Shown: positions 24,220 to 32,999, counted from the stretch's first letter. The stretch is DNA of 64,000 nt from Plantactinospora sp039889035 (GCA_039889035.1 JBDQQY010000046.1:8395-72394); one strand, 5' to 3'. Notes: generated from the letters alone by a model not told the origin. Numbers and translations are program-made.

Positions 24220-24903
24220 ATGTCGTATCCACCGCCACCGCAAGACCCCTGGGACCGGCAACCGCCACCAGCCGCCCCGGGTCAGCAACCGGGCCACCAA
24301 CTACACCCGCCCCGGCCGGGGCGACAACCCCGCAAGCTCACCGCCGCGCAGCGGTTCGGCGTCGCCGTACTCGGCATCTTCGGCCTCTTCGTACTCGCCT
24401 GCTGCGGAACCTCGGTCATCTCCGCGCTCTCCCCGGACGACGACGGCGGCGCCGACCGGGAGCCGGCGGCGGCCCAGGCCAGCAGTCAACCGACGACGCC
24501 AGCGCCGATCGTGGTGACCAGCGCACCTGAACCCACCCCGCCGGCCACCACCGCTGCGGCACCTCCGCCACCGCCGAAGCCCACCAGCAAGGCCCCGCCG
24601 AAGCCGGTCTACTACCGGAACTGCTCCGCCGTGCGCGACGCCGGCAAGGCGCCGCTGCGCAAGGGCCAGCCCGGCTACCGCGCGGGGCTGGACCGGGACG
24701 GCGACGGTCGGGCATGCGAGTCGGCCGAGGGCCCGGCACCGGGCACCGGCGGCGACGAGGACGAGGACGACGGCGGGCCGTCGACGGTCTACTACAAGAA
24801 CTGCACCGCCGTCCGGGCCGCCGGTGCTGCCCCGATCCGCCGAGGCGATCCCGGCTACGCCCGCCACCTCGACCGCGACGGTGACGGCGTGGGCTGCGAG
24901 TGA
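24220..24903 (+). CDS. Membrane-anchored protein with two Excalibur calcium-binding domains
   Basis: The 227-residue protein begins with a Pro/Gln-rich cytoplasmic head, has one membrane helix (FGVAVLGIFGLFVLACCGTSVI, about residues 46-67), a Pro/Thr/Ala linker outside the cell, and two Excalibur repeats. Each repeat has the pattern YY-x-NC-x-AVR-x-AG-x-AP, then PGY, LDRDGDG and a C-E pair. The DRDGDG loops should bind calcium and the two Cys of each repeat likely form a disulfide. The repeats are separated by an acidic GDEDEDDGG linker. The exact role at the cell surface is unknown. No Shine-Dalgarno sequence is obvious. Confidence 0.88.
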   Translation: MSYPPPPQDPWDRQPPPAAPGQQPGHQLHPPRPGRQPRKLTAAQRFGVAVLGIFGLFVLACCGTSVISALSPDDDGGADREPAAAQASSQPTTPAPIVVTSAPEPTPPATTAAAPPPPPKPTSKAPPKPVYYRNCSAVRDAGKAPLRKGQPGYRAGLDRDGDGRACESAEGPAPGTGGDEDEDDGGPSTVYYKNCTAVRAAGAAPIRRGDPGYARHLDRDGDGVGCE

Positions 24904-24946
24904 CCGCTGATCACGTAGCGTTTGGCCGACCCTAGCCGGCCAAACG

Positions 24947-25444
24947 CTACGTACTGCCGTCCTCGGCTTCCGGGGCGGGACGGGGCAGGAGCCGGGTGAG
25001 GTCGTTGGCGAGTACGGCGAAGAGGGCGAGCAGGGCAGCAAGGCCGGTACTGGCCAGGATGGCGAAGCCGCGCTCGGCCCCGTCCGGCGCCAGCGCCACC
25101 CCGAGTACCGCCGCGATCGCCGCGACCAGCACCATCCCGATCCGGCCGAGCCGGGCCAGCAGCAGCGCCCGGGCCAGCCGGGTCGGATCGACGGGGCCGG
25201 TGCCGAGGCCACGGCGGGCGTACCAGGCGGCGGCGGTAAGGGTGCCGGCACCGAGCATGCCGGCCAGCCCGACGACGGCCCAGGGCAGCCCGATCCGGTC
25301 GGCGCCGGACCGGCCCGCCGCCAGGCCCGCGCGGGCGACCAGGGCCGACACCAGCACCGCCAGCAGGTACGACGACGCGACCACCAGCAGTCGGCGCCGC
25401 AGCCGCCCCCCGTCGAGGCGGTACGCGGCGGGATCGTCGGGCAC
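24947..25444 (-). CDS. Small four-helix membrane protein of unknown function
   Basis: A 165-residue protein with four hydrophobic helices (RRRLLVVASSYLLAVLVSALVARAGL; LPWAVVGLAGMLGAGTLTAAAWYARRG; RIGMVLVAAIAAVLGVALAP; FAILASTGLAALLALFAVLANDL) and a short acidic end. The GTG at 25444 follows AAGGAGAT by eight bases and is a better start than the ATG at 25549. No family is recognised and no operon partner is evident: the neighbours on both sides run in the other direction. Confidence 0.72.
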   Translation of the reverse strand: MPDDPAAYRLDGGRLRRRLLVVASSYLLAVLVSALVARAGLAAGRSGADRIGLPWAVVGLAGMLGAGTLTAAAWYARRGLGTGPVDPTRLARALLLARLGRIGMVLVAAIAAVLGVALAPDGAERGFAILASTGLAALLALFAVLANDLTRLLPRPAPEAEDGST

Positions 25445-25635
25445 GCCGGATCTCCTTCCCACCGCCGTCGCCCCGGGTGCGGGCGGGTCGACTCGCCCGG
25501 ACAGTGTTCCCGGTCGATGGTAGTCGGACGGACCGGCCTGACCGTCCATTGATGATCTACCGCTCGGCGCAGGGATCGACCGTCCGTCGATGTAGAAGAT
25601 GCACAGCTCAGCAGCAGCCGGTATGGTCCCGGCGT

Positions 25636-26157
25636 ATGGGACAGGAGACTACGAACGCCTCCGACATCCAGCAGGCCACCACCACGTACTCGGTGCGCAG
25701 CAGCCTCCGTGTCCCGGGCCCGGCCGACCGGGCCTTCACCGTCTTCACCGAGCGTCTCGCCGACTGGTGGGTAAAGGAATACACCTGGTCCGGCCCGCAG
25801 AAGCTGGCCAAGCTCGGCATCGAGCCCGGCAGCGGCGGCATGTTGTACGAGATCGGCCCGCACGGGTTCCGCGCCGACTGGGGCCGGGTGCTGGACTGGC
25901 AGCCGCCCCGGCGCCTGGTGTTCAACTGGCAGATCGGCCCGGACCGGGCCCCGGTGCCGGATCCGGCCCGCAGCAGCGTGGTGGATGCCCGGTTCGCGCC
26001 GCAGGCCGACGGGACCACCCTGGTCGAGGTGGAACACCGCGACTTCGACCGGCACGGCGAGGCCGCTGAGGGCTACCGCGAGGCGCTCACCGCCGGCTGG
26101 TACGAACTGCTCTCCCGGTACGCGGCGGCCGTCGAGAGCACCAGCGACCAGAGCTGA
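25636..26157 (+). CDS. SRPBCC/AHSA1-type START-like protein
   Basis: The 173-residue product has the layout of AHSA1-type SRPBCC proteins: SVRSSLRVPGPADRAFTVFTERLADWWVKEYTW at the N-terminus, a central EIGPHGFRADWGRVLDWQPPRRLVFNWQIGPD strand pair, and VDARFAPQADGTTLVEVEHRDFDRHG before the C-terminal helix. Such proteins bind hydrophobic ligands in a cavity and are often controlled by ArsR regulators; none is adjacent here. The ATG at 25636 was chosen because the fold begins just after it. Confidence 0.85.
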   Translation: MGQETTNASDIQQATTTYSVRSSLRVPGPADRAFTVFTERLADWWVKEYTWSGPQKLAKLGIEPGSGGMLYEIGPHGFRADWGRVLDWQPPRRLVFNWQIGPDRAPVPDPARSSVVDARFAPQADGTTLVEVEHRDFDRHGEAAEGYREALTAGWYELLSRYAAAVESTSDQS

Positions 26158-26176
26158 CCGGCCGGCGCATACCGGC

Positions 26177-28381
26177 TCAGCCGGGGTGGCCGTGCCCGAC
26201 GGTGGCCTTCGCCCTGTCCAGTTGGATCCGTTCCAGTTCGGCCCCGGCGCCGGTGAGCCACAGCTCGACGTCCACCAGGTTCAACGCGGCGGCCCGGGAC
26301 TCACCCGCCGCCAGCACGCCGCGTACCCGGGCGGGGAAGTCCTCCGGTGGCCGGGGCGGGGTCACCGGACGGCTGAGCCGGCCGGTGGACACCTGCTGGG
26401 CGAGGTCGGCGTAGCGGCGGCGGAGCCGCCCGGCGAGGTCGTCGAGCGGGCCGGCGGCGTCCTGCACCCTGGTCAGCCGGGCATGCGCGCCCCGGCGCAG
26501 CCGGGACACCGCGCCGAGGTGCAGGTGCTGGCCGGCGGCGAGCGCCGCCTGCCAGTTGACCGGCGGCAGCCGGGGGTCGTCCCGCTCCATCTGGTACTGC
26601 AGGAACGACGCCTCGGCGAGGATCCACGCCTGCCGCGCCGCACCGAGCGCGTCCTGCCGGGACGGCCGGCCGGACAGCTTCCGGGTCACCTCCTCGGCCG
26701 CGGCGGCGCTCACCGCCAGGTAGCGGGCGATGGAGCGGCGCAGCTCCCCGCTGCCGCCCTTCGGCCAGAGCAGCACGCCGGCCAGCACCCCGAGCACGGC
26801 ACCGATCGTCACGTCGAGCAGCCGGGCACCGGCGATCTGCAGGTTGGCCGGGCCGGCCTGCGCGAAGACCATCACGAACAGCACGGTGAACAGCGACTGC
26901 CCCCAGAGCTGCGGTAGCAGCGGTCCGATCGCGAAGGTCAGCACCATGGCGACCGGCACGGCCACCAGCAGTACCTCCGGGGCCTCGCCCGCGCCGAGCA
27001 GCAGCAGGCAGCCGGCGGCGGCGCCGAGCAGCGTGCCCAGCAGCACCGGGCGCAGCACGCTGCGGGTGTCGACCGCCGAGGTCCGCATCAGGGTGAGGAT
27101 CGCCAGCAGTACCCAGAACCCGTGGTTGAGGTGCAGGAAGCCCGCGACCACCCGGGCGGTGGCCAGGGCCAGGGAGACCCGTACCGCCCCCTGGAGATAG
27201 ACCGAGCGGGTCGTCAGGTGGAACCGGAACTGTTGCCAGTAGAGCGCGAACGGCGAACGGTGGGCGTACCAGAACTCGTCCAGGCCCGGCCCGCCGGGTG
27301 ACCGGGCCGGCGGGCGCGACCCGGCGGCGATCCGGGCCGCGACGCCGAACGCGTGGGCGTGGTCGGCGGCCCGCAGGCAGATCGCCTCCCAACGCAGTTG
27401 CGCCGGGCCGGACTCCTGCGTCGGTATGGTCGGCGGCCGGTCGTAGAGGTCCTTGATCCGGGCCTCCAGCTCGGTCAGCCGGGTCATCTCGACCGGCTCC
27501 GCCCCGCCGCGCAGCGTCCGGCCGGCGTCGTGCAGGACGCCGGCCGACTGCCGCAGCAGCCCGGCCAGCTCGCCGTCGCGGACGTCGCCCAGGTCGCCGA
27601 GGTCGCCGGCGATCCGGTACGCGTGATACAGCAGTTGGCGCAGCAGCCGGTCGCCGTGCCGCAGCGCGCGGTCGCGGGGACCGGCCGAGGCGGGCCGCTG
27701 TGCCGGCGGGATCCGGGCCAGCCAGACCCCTTCCATCGCCCGCGCCGCCTCCTCCCTCTGCCGGGACAGTTCGGCGCGGTCGACCGGCGCACCGACGGGC
27801 AGCCCGGCCAGCAGGTCGAGGAAGCGGGACGCCGAACCGGCCGCCTCGCCGAGCCGCTGCCGGTAGCCGGGCGGCGCCGGGTCGGGCCAGAGCAGCAGTT
27901 CGGCGGCGATCAGCAGGCCCACCCCGAGGGTCACCCCGCCGAGCCGGGACGGCAGGGTTTCCGGCTGGTACGGCGGGAACGACGCCGCGATGTAGAAGAG
28001 CTGCAACCCGGTGGCGAGGCCGAGGATCCGTGGCCCGCCGACCCCGGCGAACGGGATGGCGAATCCCACCACCAGCATGCCGGCCGCCGCGATCCAGGTG
28101 TTGACCGCGAGGAACGTCCCGACGGTCACCAGGAGCCAGGCGGCCGGAAGCGCGGCGAGCAGCGTACGGGCCCGCTGGGTGGGGCCGCCGGGCACCTGCG
28201 AGATGAAGCCGAGGGCGATCGCCCCGAAGAGGGTGTAGAGCCCGAGCAGCGGGTTGCCCAGGCCGTACCTGCCGCCGAAGAGTCCGGCGCCGGCGACCAG
28301 TGCCAGCCGGGCACCCCGGCGGAGTACCCGGTAGTCCGGGTCCCGCAGACGCAGCCACTTCGCGAGGCCGATCCTGGTCAT
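26177..28381 (-). CDS. FUSC-family membrane transporter (aromatic acid exporter-like)
   Basis: A 734-residue integral membrane protein with two membrane blocks of about five to six helices each (residues about 25-170 and 395-540), separated and followed by cytoplasmic helical regions. This is the YccS/AaeB-like FUSC arrangement. The second block contains FLHLNHGFWVLLAILTLMRTSAVDTRSVLRPVLLGTLLGAAAG, a typical FUSC signature. It probably exports organic acids or other small molecules. ATG start with GAGGG upstream. Its stop lies 19 bp from the convergent SRPBCC gene. Confidence 0.85.
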   Translation of the reverse strand: MTRIGLAKWLRLRDPDYRVLRRGARLALVAGAGLFGGRYGLGNPLLGLYTLFGAIALGFISQVPGGPTQRARTLLAALPAAWLLVTVGTFLAVNTWIAAAGMLVVGFAIPFAGVGGPRILGLATGLQLFYIAASFPPYQPETLPSRLGGVTLGVGLLIAAELLLWPDPAPPGYRQRLGEAAGSASRFLDLLAGLPVGAPVDRAELSRQREEAARAMEGVWLARIPPAQRPASAGPRDRALRHGDRLLRQLLYHAYRIAGDLGDLGDVRDGELAGLLRQSAGVLHDAGRTLRGGAEPVEMTRLTELEARIKDLYDRPPTIPTQESGPAQLRWEAICLRAADHAHAFGVAARIAAGSRPPARSPGGPGLDEFWYAHRSPFALYWQQFRFHLTTRSVYLQGAVRVSLALATARVVAGFLHLNHGFWVLLAILTLMRTSAVDTRSVLRPVLLGTLLGAAAGCLLLLGAGEAPEVLLVAVPVAMVLTFAIGPLLPQLWGQSLFTVLFVMVFAQAGPANLQIAGARLLDVTIGAVLGVLAGVLLWPKGGSGELRRSIARYLAVSAAAAEEVTRKLSGRPSRQDALGAARQAWILAEASFLQYQMERDDPRLPPVNWQAALAAGQHLHLGAVSRLRRGAHARLTRVQDAAGPLDDLAGRLRRRYADLAQQVSTGRLSRPVTPPRPPEDFPARVRGVLAAGESRAAALNLVDVELWLTGAGAELERIQLDRAKATVGHGHPG

Positions 28382-28688
28382 GGGTGCCCTCTGCCGCTCC
28401 CACCGGACCTGCCGCCCAGCCAGGCGCGGCGGAGATCAGGGCAGCGGCGTTACGCGGCCCCCGTGGCCGCCTGCCCTCACCCTCTCACCTCCGTCTGCGC
28501 CCCGCCGATGCTTTGCGCCGGCCGGCCGGCGCTCGGTTCCCACCGCCGACTGAGCATGCCGGCGGCGGGGACGGCTCCGGCCGGTCAGTCGGAGGGAGGG
28601 AGCGAGGGGCGACGGGCCGAATCCGGGCGGGAACCGGATGGGGCGACGGGCCGACTCCGGGCGGTCAGCGGGCGGGGCGACCGGCCGG
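28382..28688. other. Intergenic region with short direct repeats
   Basis: This 307-bp gap between two minus-strand genes holds two imperfect copies (one mismatch) of a 22-base unit, GCGACGGGCCGA(A/C)TCCGGGCGG, at about 28611-28632 and 28643-28664, just after the DUF2786 gene end. I see no credible gene. The promoter for the FUSC gene is expected upstream of 28381 but no clear boxes were found. Confidence 0.45.
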
Positions 28689-29399
28689 TCAGGCCGGGGA
28701 GAGCGGGGTGGGGCGGCCGGAGCGGAGTTCGGTGCCGCCGAGGTCGGCTCGGCGGCCCGCTGCGGCGCCCTGCGCCAGGCCACCGCCGAGCAGCCGGCGG
28801 GGTGCGGCCGTGCGCAGTCGTGGGTAGGCCTCGGCGAGGCGCCGGTCGATCCGGTCGGACCGGTCGGCGAGGACCAGAGCCACCGAGGGGGCGCCGGACG
28901 GAGCCGTCGAGGCGGCAGCCGCCTCGGCCCGGCGCAACCGCCCGGCGACCTCGGCGGCGAAGCCGGCCAGCCAGGAGCGGCGGAACGCGGCCGGATGGTC
29001 GCCCGGCGGGACCGGCGCGACCGAGATGCCGTGCGCGGCCTGTACCAGCAGCGAGGTGAAGAGCAGCTCCACCCGTTCCAGGTCGCTGGCGAAGCCGAAC
29101 AGGTGCATGACGAACCCGCTGTCGCCGCGCCGGCGTACCGACCGGCAGCGCAACGCGTCGGCGACCCCGGCCAGCAGGCCCGCCTTGTCCAGGGCGTACG
29201 GGGCGGGGATGTCGACGATCCGGTCGCCGACCGGATCCGTGCCGGGATCACGGGCGGCGAGCAGCGCCCGGTCCACCCCGTACCGCGCGATCAGCTCGGT
29301 CGCCTTGGCGGTGAACGCCTCGGCCTCGGCCGGTGTGCAGGCCGGGTCCTCCGCCTTGGCCAGCAACTTGCGGACCTTGCTGAGCATCGCGTCGGACAT
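28689..29399 (-). CDS. DUF2786 domain protein
   Basis: The 236-residue protein starts with the DUF2786 segment (LSKVRKLLAKAEDPACTPAEAEAFTAKATELIARYGVD, residues about 6-43), a helical hairpin of unknown function widespread in actinobacteria and phages. The remainder contains LHLFGFASDLERVELLFTSLLVQAAHGI and an SWLAGFAAEVAGRLRRAEAAAA helix, also typical of this family, followed by a Gly/Arg/Pro-rich end. The biochemical role is not established. It stands alone on the minus strand. Confidence 0.85.
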   Translation of the reverse strand: MSDAMLSKVRKLLAKAEDPACTPAEAEAFTAKATELIARYGVDRALLAARDPGTDPVGDRIVDIPAPYALDKAGLLAGVADALRCRSVRRRGDSGFVMHLFGFASDLERVELLFTSLLVQAAHGISVAPVPPGDHPAAFRRSWLAGFAAEVAGRLRRAEAAAASTAPSGAPSVALVLADRSDRIDRRLAEAYPRLRTAAPRRLLGGGLAQGAAAGRRADLGGTELRSGRPTPLSPA

Positions 29400-29484
29400 G
29401 CACCAGAGCTATCACACCGGCCTCGGTGGGTGCCCCTGGACAAACCGGATGAGGAGCATGCAAAGATGGGCGTCGATGAGACAG

Positions 29485-29874
29485 CTAACCGGCGCGGTGC
29501 CGCAGCGTCGCGACCGCCGACCCGGCGAGGGTGAGCAGGCACTCCGGCAACTGCCCGTCCGCGAGTGCGGCGCCGAAGAGCGCGGCACCCGTGTCGCCGT
29601 CGGCGTTTGCGTACGCGCTGACGAACCGGGCCACCCAGCGCGCGTCGTAACCCGCCTCGTCGATCCCGGGGAAGTCGAGGGTCCACGCGCCCCGGGGCAC
29701 ACCGTCGCCGACCATCGTGGCGGCGAGACACCAGGCCACCTCGTACGCTCCGGCGACGCCGGACCGGTCGACCACCGCGTCGAACGTGCCGACCACGCCG
29801 TCGCTGTCACCGGCCAGCGCGGAGGTGAGCACGGCGGTGGCGTCATCCAGCGTCTCCTGCGGAACGTCCGTCAC
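29485..29874 (-). CDS. Hypothetical protein, about 129 residues
   Basis: The GTG at 29874 begins VTDVPQETLDDATAVLTSALAGDSDGVVGTFDAVVDRSG, a helical protein with repeated Ala/Gly/Asp-rich amphipathic segments (ARWVARFVSAYANADGDTGAALFGAALADGQL). Neither this GTG nor the ATG at 29922 has a good ribosome-binding site, so the start is uncertain. The helical-repeat appearance suggests a protein-protein interaction role, but no family is recognised. Confidence 0.65.
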   Translation of the reverse strand: MTDVPQETLDDATAVLTSALAGDSDGVVGTFDAVVDRSGVAGAYEVAWCLAATMVGDGVPRGAWTLDFPGIDEAGYDARWVARFVSAYANADGDTGAALFGAALADGQLPECLLTLAGSAVATLRHRAG

Positions 29875-30044
29875 GTGCGGAAGGGTATGCCGCCAGGTCA
29901 AGCAGCGTCCGACAAACGGCATGAACGATACCTATCCAGGATGATAGAGCCCCACGGTCGCCAATTGGCGGTCGACCGCGGGCGCGCGTCGGAAGCAGGC
30001 GCGCTAATCTGCGCAACGGATCTCCGGGGAGGAAGGACGACCCC

Positions 30045-31415
30045 ATGCTCGTATTCCGCGGCACCCGCCGCGCCGCACTGTCCGCCGCTGCCTGTGCGGC
30101 GCTGCTGCTGGCTGGCTGCGGTTCGGATGGCGACGGTGAGGCCGGGCAGGCCGAGCAGTCCCGGCCGACCCAGGTCCGCCTGTACGGCACGGACGGCAAC
30201 ATGCAGAACTCCTTCAAGGCGGAGTTCGACCAGCAGAACGGTCTGCTCAAGGGCATGAAGGGCACCACGCCACTCACCCCGCTCTCCGAGGACTTCAAGA
30301 ACCGGCTGCGGCGCAAGGACCCGAAGCTCTCCGACTTCCTCTACGCCGCCGAGTCGTACGACGCCGTCGCGATCAGCGCGATCGCGGCGCAGCTCGCCGG
30401 CTCGACCGACCCGGCCCAGGTCGCCAGGCAGATCGTCGGGGTCACCACCGGCGGGGAACGCTGCGACTCGATCGCGGCCTGCCTGCAACTCGCCCGGGTC
30501 GGCACCGACGTCGCCTACCGGGGCGTCTCGCTGAACCGGGGCGGCTTCACCGACGCGGGCGAGCCCTCCACGGCGAGCTACGCCACCCTGCACTTCGGCA
30601 GCGACGAGCAGCTCGACGACGGCAAGACCGAGTTCCTCGGCGCCGGTGACGAGTCCACCGCCAGCGTCAAGAAGCCGCCGGCCGGCAAGAGGCAGACGGA
30701 GGCGCTCGAGAAGAGCAGCGGTGCACCGCTGAAGCTCGGCGGCCTGCTGCCGCGCACCGGTGATCTGGCGCTCGCCTATCCGCCGATGGCGGCGGCAGTG
30801 GCGCTGGCGGTCGAGGAGATCAACGCCGCCGAGGGCGTACTCGGCAAGCCGGTGGTCTGGGTCGACGGCGACGACGGCACCAACCCGAACACCGCGAAGG
30901 CGACCGTGGCGCAGCACGTACGCGCCGGAGTGCACGTGATCATCGGGGCCGGCGCCTCCGGCATCTCCCGGGCGGTGCTGCCGGACGTGATGGCCGCCGG
31001 GCTGGTGCTGTTCTCGCCGAGCAACACCGACGCCGGGCTCAGCACCGTGGACGACCAGGGGCTCTACTTCCGTACCGCCCCGTCGGACATCCTCCAGGGG
31101 CGGGCGCTCGCCGACATGATCCTGCGGGACGGGCCGAACCGGATCGCGCTGGTGGCCCGGCAGGACTCGTACGGCGAGGGCCTCCAGGGCAACGTCCGGG
31201 CGGAGTTGGAGCGGGCCGGGCACGGCTCGGACCAGGTACGGCTGTTCAACTACGAGGTGAAGGACGGCCCCGACGCCCCGCCGGTGGACTTCACCGAGGG
31301 CGCTCAGGAGATCAAGCAGTTCGGGCCCGACGCCATCCTGGTGATCGGCTTCGGCGAGTCGGCGAGGGTCATCGAGGCGCTCGCCGCCGCCGGGGTGCAC
31401 ATCCAGCAGCAGTAA
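30045..31415 (+). CDS. Circularly permuted branched-chain-amino-acid-type binding lipoprotein
   Basis: The 456-residue protein has a lipoprotein signal (AACAALLLAGC, lipid-modified C25) and both lobes of a LivK-like type I solute-binding protein, but in reversed order. Residues about 45-186 (RLYGTDGNMQNSF, KGMKGTTP, YAAESYDAVAISAIAAQL, YRGVSLNRGGF) match the usual C-terminal part of the family. Residues about 229-456 (LKLGGLLPRTGDLALAYPPM, VEEINAAEGVLGKPV, GAGASGISRAVLP, VIGFGESARVIEALAAAG) match the usual N-terminal part. Residues 187-228 are a charged linker joining the old C- and N-termini. The fold could still close, because native termini of this family lie near each other. No permease or ATPase gene is adjacent. 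GGGGAGGAAGG lies upstream of the ATG. Confidence 0.87.
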   Translation: MLVFRGTRRAALSAAACAALLLAGCGSDGDGEAGQAEQSRPTQVRLYGTDGNMQNSFKAEFDQQNGLLKGMKGTTPLTPLSEDFKNRLRRKDPKLSDFLYAAESYDAVAISAIAAQLAGSTDPAQVARQIVGVTTGGERCDSIAACLQLARVGTDVAYRGVSLNRGGFTDAGEPSTASYATLHFGSDEQLDDGKTEFLGAGDESTASVKKPPAGKRQTEALEKSSGAPLKLGGLLPRTGDLALAYPPMAAAVALAVEEINAAEGVLGKPVVWVDGDDGTNPNTAKATVAQHVRAGVHVIIGAGASGISRAVLPDVMAAGLVLFSPSNTDAGLSTVDDQGLYFRTAPSDILQGRALADMILRDGPNRIALVARQDSYGEGLQGNVRAELERAGHGSDQVRLFNYEVKDGPDAPPVDFTEGAQEIKQFGPDAILVIGFGESARVIEALAAAGVHIQQQ

Positions 31416-31505
31416 CCTCACCCGCCCGGGCGGCGGTCCGCCGGTACCCGATGGGAGTGGCACACTTCCGGGAGTCGCCGGGTGGGCTGGTCGGCCTAGC
31501 GTTAC

Positions 31506-31537
31506 CCCTGTGCCCGGCGGTCCCGCCGGGCACAGGG
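31506..31537 (+). promoter_or_regulatory. Perfect inverted repeat in the leader of the Asp-repeat gene
   Basis: CCCTGTGCCCGGCGG (31506-31520) and CCGCCGGGCACAGGG (31523-31537) are perfectly complementary over 15 bases, with only TC between them. It ends five bases before the Shine-Dalgarno GGGGAGG of the gene at 31556. It could be a translation-control hairpin, a DNA-protein site or the terminator of the upstream gene. Confidence 0.6.
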
Positions 31538-31555
31538 AGACCGGGGAGGTACGAC

Positions 31556-32203
31556 ATGAGCTACGACGGTGACCCCAGCGCGCTGGGTGACGCCCTTCCG
31601 GAGCACGAACTGCCCGGCGTCGACGACCAGCAGGGCCTCGGACCGGCGGCGGACCTCGGCTCGGACCCGCTTTCCTCGGACCCGCTCGGGCTGGACCCGC
31701 TGGAGATCGCCGAGGAGCCCCCGCCGGTCACCTCCGTGGTCACGCACTACGCGGGCGGCATCACCGAGGTCGCCACCGACCTTGACGGCGACGGCTACGC
31801 CGAGCTGCTCGAGTTCGACGTCAACGGCGACCGGGTGGCCGACGTCCGCTACCAGGACACCGACTGGGACGGCCGGCTGGACAGCGTCGAACGGGACTCC
31901 AACCTGGACGGACATGTCGACCAGGTGCTGGAGGACAACGACGGCGACGGCCGGGTCGACTCGGTGGTCACCGACACCAACCGGGACGGCATGGTGGACC
32001 AGGTGGTCGCGGACGCCGACTTCGACGGCCGCGCGGACACCTGGATGACCGACAGCGACTTCAACGGGCGGCCGGACGAGATCCGGGTCGACCCCGACGA
32101 GGACGGCCAGGCCGACCGGCTGATGGTGGACACCGACCACGACGGCACCGTCGACCAGGTCAACTACCAGGACCGGCAGAGCAACCCGTACGTCACGAAC
32201 TGA
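31556..32203 (+). CDS. Asp/Gly tandem-repeat calcium-loop-like protein (long form)
   Basis: The 215-residue protein has an acidic Pro-rich head and then ten consecutive repeats of exactly 13 residues each, from DLDGDGYAELLEF to DTDHDGTVDQVNY. The consensus is D-x-[DN]-x-D-G-x-x-D-x-x-x-x. The DxDxDGxxD core is like an EF-hand or thrombospondin type 3 calcium loop. No signal peptide or membrane helix is seen, so the protein is probably cytoplasmic or released by another route. ATG start with GGGGAGG upstream. A four-repeat relative lies 240 bp downstream. The function is unknown; calcium or other cation binding is the reasonable inference. Confidence 0.8.
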   Translation: MSYDGDPSALGDALPEHELPGVDDQQGLGPAADLGSDPLSSDPLGLDPLEIAEEPPPVTSVVTHYAGGITEVATDLDGDGYAELLEFDVNGDRVADVRYQDTDWDGRLDSVERDSNLDGHVDQVLEDNDGDGRVDSVVTDTNRDGMVDQVVADADFDGRADTWMTDSDFNGRPDEIRVDPDEDGQADRLMVDTDHDGTVDQVNYQDRQSNPYVTN

Positions 32204-32443
32204 TCGCGGCGGCGAACGCCGCCGGACGCGTACGGCGGCCGTCGTGCTGCCCGATCCGTCCAGCTCGGCCGCCTGTGCCCGGGTCTCGCCGTGCCCCGGT
32301 CGGCATGGTCGGGGCCCCACGGGGGTAGTGCGAGGTGGCACAGTGCGGTAGTCGTGTCGGGGAGTTTCTCGTGGGTGTCCGGGCGGCACGCAGATCGAGG
32401 GTTCCGGCGTGGCCAGAACTTCAAGCTGACGGAAGGGCAACAG

Positions 32444-32692
32444 ATGAGCGAGTCGCAGGAGACCGTCGACACCCGCGGTGACGAACGGATCGAACTGCTC
32501 CGGGCGGACGCCAACCAGGACGGCAAGACCGACGTCTGGGTGGTGGACACCGACGGCGACGGCAAGGCGGACCTCTTCCAGTTCGACACCGACGGCGACG
32601 GCAAAGTGGACATCACCATGGTCGACGCCGACGAGGACGGCAAGCCGGACGAGGTGGTGGACGGGGACGGCGGCCTTCCGCCGACCACCTGA
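32444..32692 (+). CDS. Asp/Gly tandem-repeat calcium-loop-like protein (short form)
   Basis: An 82-residue protein with four 13-residue repeats (DANQDGKTDVWVV, DTDGDGKADLFQF, DTDGDGKVDITMV, DADEDGKPDEVVD) of the same consensus as the preceding gene but with Lys at the seventh position. The head is MSESQETVDTRGDERIELL and the tail is short. The ATG at 32444 is preceded by GGAAGGG about six bases upstream. The two genes look like products of duplication followed by repeat expansion or loss. No export signal is visible. Confidence 0.78.
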   Translation: MSESQETVDTRGDERIELLRADANQDGKTDVWVVDTDGDGKADLFQFDTDGDGKVDITMVDADEDGKPDEVVDGDGGLPPTT

Positions 32693-32717
32693 CCGACGCC
32701 GCCGGGCGCCAGACCGA

Positions 32718-32774
32718 CCGTGGCCGTGGTGGCGGCTCTCCGGGTACGACGGATCCGGGGAGCCGCGGCCACGG
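32718..32774 (+). terminator. Two-step hairpin after the short Asp-repeat gene
   Basis: CCGTGGCC (32718-32725) pairs with GGCCACGG (32767-32774), and inside it GCGGCTC (32732-32738) pairs with GAGCCGC (32760-32766). This is the probable transcription terminator in the 307-bp gap before the exporter operon. The rest of the gap (32775-32999) shows no gene. Confidence 0.6.
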
Positions 32775-32999
32775 CCTTGTCGTACCCGAATCGTCTCGGA
32801 CGGTGCGGGCCCGACACCGCCCGGGCCAGTGGTGATCGACAACGACTCGATCTCAGTTCCGTCATGATCGGGTCACGAAGTCGCCTGTCAGCCAATTCAC
32901 GCCCCCGTTCGCCAACCTTTCGCCAGCCCTCGGGCGCTTCGCAGCCATGAGGGGCGACGACCGGCGCCGCCCGGCTCGCCCATGGGGAGAAGCAGAACG

